From Defluviitaleaceae bacterium (GTDB lineage Bacteria > Bacillota > Clostridia > Lachnospirales > WRAX01), in assembly GCA_009779935.1 (NCBI GenBank), contig WRAX01000014.1:1-55001 (forward strand): a stretch of DNA of 55,001 nt. Reading direction: 5' to 3'. The translations under genes were made by a program, and so were the position numbers. Under the pieces are notes generated by a model. That model had not been told where the DNA came from. It saw nothing but the letters and a program-made list of their open reading frames with translations, and made no database searches. Shown in pieces: positions 53,303 through 55,001 of this stretch (position 1 is its first letter; each line of letters starts with the position of its first letter).

Positions 53303-53658
53303 AAATACGCATGTATTTACGTGCAAATAAGAAGCATAATGCGGTTGTATCCTTGCAGGATTCTATGAGCAGTGATAGGGAGGGCAACAGCATTACTTTG
53401 GAGGATAAGCTGCCTGATGATGGGGAGAATTTGGCGGATATTGTAGCTTTGCGGATGCAGGTGGGGGATTTATATGATGCCATGGGGGTGCTGGATAAAA
53501 GGGAGAGGGAGATTGTGCTAATGCGGTACGGGCTGGCGGGGCTTTCGGAAGTGACCCAAAGGGAGATTGGGTATATACTGGGCATTAGCCGCAGTTATGT
53601 TTCACGTATCGAAAAGCGGGCTTTGGCTAAGCTTTTTTGCAGGCTGGGGAAGGTTTGA
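53302..53658 (+). CDS. sigK: Sporulation sigma factor SigK, 3' part
   Basis: Continues from the 5' part after excision: EIRMYLRANKK, then VVSLQDSMSSDREGNSITLEDKL and region 4 (DKREREIVLMRYGLAGL, REIGYILGISRSYVSRIEKRALAKL). The promoter -35-binding helix-turn-helix is intact. It has no ribosome binding site of its own at 53311, so it is expressed only after the element is removed. A weak hairpin follows the stop. Together with the 5' part it makes a 237-residue sigma factor. Confidence 0.95.
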   Translation, partial: EIRMYLRANKKHNAVVSLQDSMSSDREGNSITLEDKLPDDGENLADIVALRMQVGDLYDAMGVLDKREREIVLMRYGLAGLSEVTQREIGYILGISRSYVSRIEKRALAKLFCRLGKV

Positions 53659-53693
53659 TGGGTTAATGTTGCAGGCAAACAAGCAACAGGGTA

Positions 53694-53737
53694 ACAGCAA
53701 AGCGGGTACTTCGTGTAGAAGGTATCCGCTTTGTCTG
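53694..53737 (+). terminator. Possible terminator after sigK
   Basis: ACAG-CAAAGCGGGTAC pairs with GTATCCGCTTTG-CTGT with one wobble. The T tract is poor, so the strength is doubtful. Confidence 0.4.
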
Positions 53738-53776
53738 TTCGTGGGTAATGCGTATTGTTAAAAAGAATAGAGGTTA

Positions 53777-54286
53777 TTAAATGCCTATCTTGCATACTGA
53801 TTCTTCATCAATAACACGCCCATCCTCCGCAAAGCCATATGAAGCAAAGGTTCTTTTTGATGCGGTATTTTCGGGCACATAGGACGAAAAACACCAATTC
53901 GCATCACCGAGATATTTTGATTTCACTTTTTCCATTGCAAGACGAAGGACTTCTTTGCCAAGCCCCTTGCCTTGAAATTCCTTGTCCACAAAAATCCGCA
54001 TAAGATAATAATATGGCTCATCGTAGTAAGCTTCAAATCCAACATTATTATCAGGGTACACATAGGCAATCATCACAAGCCCGAACATCTCGCCGTTTTT
54101 GTAGACTGCATATGGGTTAACTCGGCTACCCTCGCTATTTTCAGCGGCTTTTTTGTTTATATCATATGCTTCTGCCAAGCTCACTGAATTTGGCGCAACA
54201 AAATCATACTGCTCTTCTGTAACGCTCAAATGCATACATTCCACCATTTCTTCATCTAAAATGGATATTGGTTTTAGTTCAATCAT
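53777..54286 (-). CDS. GNAT family N-acetyltransferase
   Basis: 169 residues from ATG 54286 behind GGAGG. The acetyl-CoA loop is visible as DKEFQGKGLGKEVLRLAME (near 105-125), preceded by YYLMRIFV and followed by VPENTASKRTFASYGF. The closest look is to spermidine N-acetyltransferase-like GNATs (BltD/SpeG type), but the substrate is unassigned. It follows another GNAT-like gene by 14 bases and the two start with similar sequence (ELKPISILDEEM, ELKKITLLDKEM), so they are a tandem duplicate. Confidence 0.88.
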   Translation of the reverse strand: MIELKPISILDEEMVECMHLSVTEEQYDFVAPNSVSLAEAYDINKKAAENSEGSRVNPYAVYKNGEMFGLVMIAYVYPDNNVGFEAYYDEPYYYLMRIFVDKEFQGKGLGKEVLRLAMEKVKSKYLGDANWCFSSYVPENTASKRTFASYGFAEDGRVIDEESVCKIGI

Positions 54287-54300
54287 AATCAAATCCTCCA

Positions 54301-54798
54301 TTATATCGCAAAGCGAACGATAATATCTTTGCACTCATCATCGCCTATGGGCGACCAATCAAGGTCAGTTTTTACAAAGCCAAGGCTTTCAAAAAGCTCT
54401 GCCATGTCCTCATCGTCGGGATGATATGTGGCAAAAACAGCCGCAGCCTCCCCAAAGGGCCTCATGCGAATTTCGTCCAGCAAGATTGTGACAGCCGACT
54501 TTTCATATCCCAAGCCCACGGAATCCCTATCAACCGTAAAGGGCAGTATGCGATAGCAAGGCTCTTTGTAAACAGGGGAGTTGGTAAAATAAGTGTAGAC
54601 AATAAGCCCAACCATTTTGCCCCCAGCATAAATAGCGCAGCTCTCCCGCACCCTTAGGTTTCTGCGGTTATGCTCAAAAGTATCTGCCAGAATTATTGCG
54701 TTAGATGCCACATAATCCTCCCGCTCTTTCGGAACGGTGAGGGCTATACAATCTTTCATTTCTTTGTCCAGCAGTGTGATTTTTTTAAGTTCCATCAT
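54301..54798 (-). CDS. Diverged GNAT-like acetyltransferase
   Basis: 165 residues behind GAGGAGA. Fold and N-terminus match the neighbouring GNAT (KKITLLDKEMKDCIALTV, ASNAIILADTFEHN), but the acetyl-CoA loop is altered: VDRDSVGLGYEKSAVTILL replaces the usual Q-x-x-G-x-G/A. Activity is therefore uncertain. Together with its neighbour it probably arose by tandem duplication. The 200 bases after it, to the window end, hold no gene I can support. Confidence 0.75.
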   Translation of the reverse strand: MMELKKITLLDKEMKDCIALTVPKEREDYVASNAIILADTFEHNRRNLRVRESCAIYAGGKMVGLIVYTYFTNSPVYKEPCYRILPFTVDRDSVGLGYEKSAVTILLDEIRMRPFGEAAAVFATYHPDDEDMAELFESLGFVKTDLDWSPIGDDECKDIIVRFAI

Positions 54799-55001
54799 AC
54801 TAATATCTCCTCGTGATTTTTTGCTTTGTCATTGCGCTCTTGACAGATATGCCACCGCTGTCATTTATACTCAAACAGCCCCAAAACAGTATCACTAAAC
54901 TTGTCTTTTTATCCGATTTACTGCGTCCCAAGAACCCGCACATACCTCTGGGTATGCACGGAACCTCGCTCCTTGCAATCGAATAAAAATCCTGCGTTTT
55001 C

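Noticed and set aside
1-55001. tRNA genes, rRNA genes and CRISPR arrays
   Set aside because: I looked for T-loop GGTTCGA-type sequences, for rRNA motifs and for regularly spaced repeats on both strands and found none that hold up.

Overview
The window looks like a chromosomal segment of an anaerobic, endospore-forming Gram-positive bacterium of the class Clostridia. The pointers are a Spo0A with an intact receiver and sigma-factor-type DNA-binding region, a sporulation sigma factor SigK gene split by a large insertion, the selenocysteine elongation factor SelB, a NfeD/flotillin pair, a FtsQ-FtsZ pair, and canonical AGGAGG-type ribosome binding sites before most genes. I cannot name the genus from sequence alone.

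Layout. 1-3639 (-): a large secreted leucine-rich-repeat surface protein that runs off the left edge. 3903-7432 (+): malic enzyme, ftsQ, ftsZ and a small membrane protein, closed by a two-way terminator. 20303-7481 (-): a long run of tightly spaced or overlapping genes for envelope assembly: a small exported protein, a phosphodiester glycosidase, MurJ, a fused glycosyltransferase-CsaB-like pyruvyl transferase, a Suppressor-of-fused protein, a WecG/TagA glycosyltransferase and YitT, then an aldo/keto reductase, an ECF S component and an EF-G-like GTPase. 20488-27134: ogt, two rRNA-modification enzymes, an acyltransferase-like gene coupled to selB, and trpS divergent from selB. 27175-29139 (+): a YvyF-like protein, NfeD and FloA. 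29204-33336 (+): a decaying peptide-binding-protein gene carrying two copies of a 99-bp hairpin repeat, followed by an intact paralogue. 33415-37219: an EAL/GGDEF protein, spo0A and an OGG-type DNA glycosylase.

The centrepiece is 37389-53658. The sigK gene is split into a 5' part (37389-37746) and a 3' part (53302-53658) by a 15.6-kb 'skin' element. Joining the two sides at a shared AAATG (37742-37746 and 53298-53302) restores an uninterrupted 237-codon SigK reading CIENEIRMYLR across the joint. The element carries a large serine recombinase at its left end, and the sequences flanking the AAATG form the dyads expected of attP and attB sites. Its cargo is a six-gene minus-strand operon: 5-cytosine methyltransferase, GHKL ATPase, Z1 helicase-like ATPase, an unknown protein, a DUF4420 PD-(D/E)XK nuclease and AIPR. 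It resembles the GHKL-ATPase-centred restriction/abortive-infection systems. The element therefore looks like a defence island placed inside a developmentally excised element: kept in the germ line (vegetative cell and spore) and lost from the mother cell.

Excision would also have an unusual side effect. In the predicted circle, the recombinase reading frame runs, without a stop, into the double-HTH regulator at the other end of the element. The rest of the element holds a DUF4143 AAA ATPase and an unknown gene overlapping the recombinase gene, remnants of an RNA ligase and a nucleotidyltransferase, a frameshifted tyrosine integrase and a possible small RNA. Two tandem GNAT acetyltransferase genes end the window.
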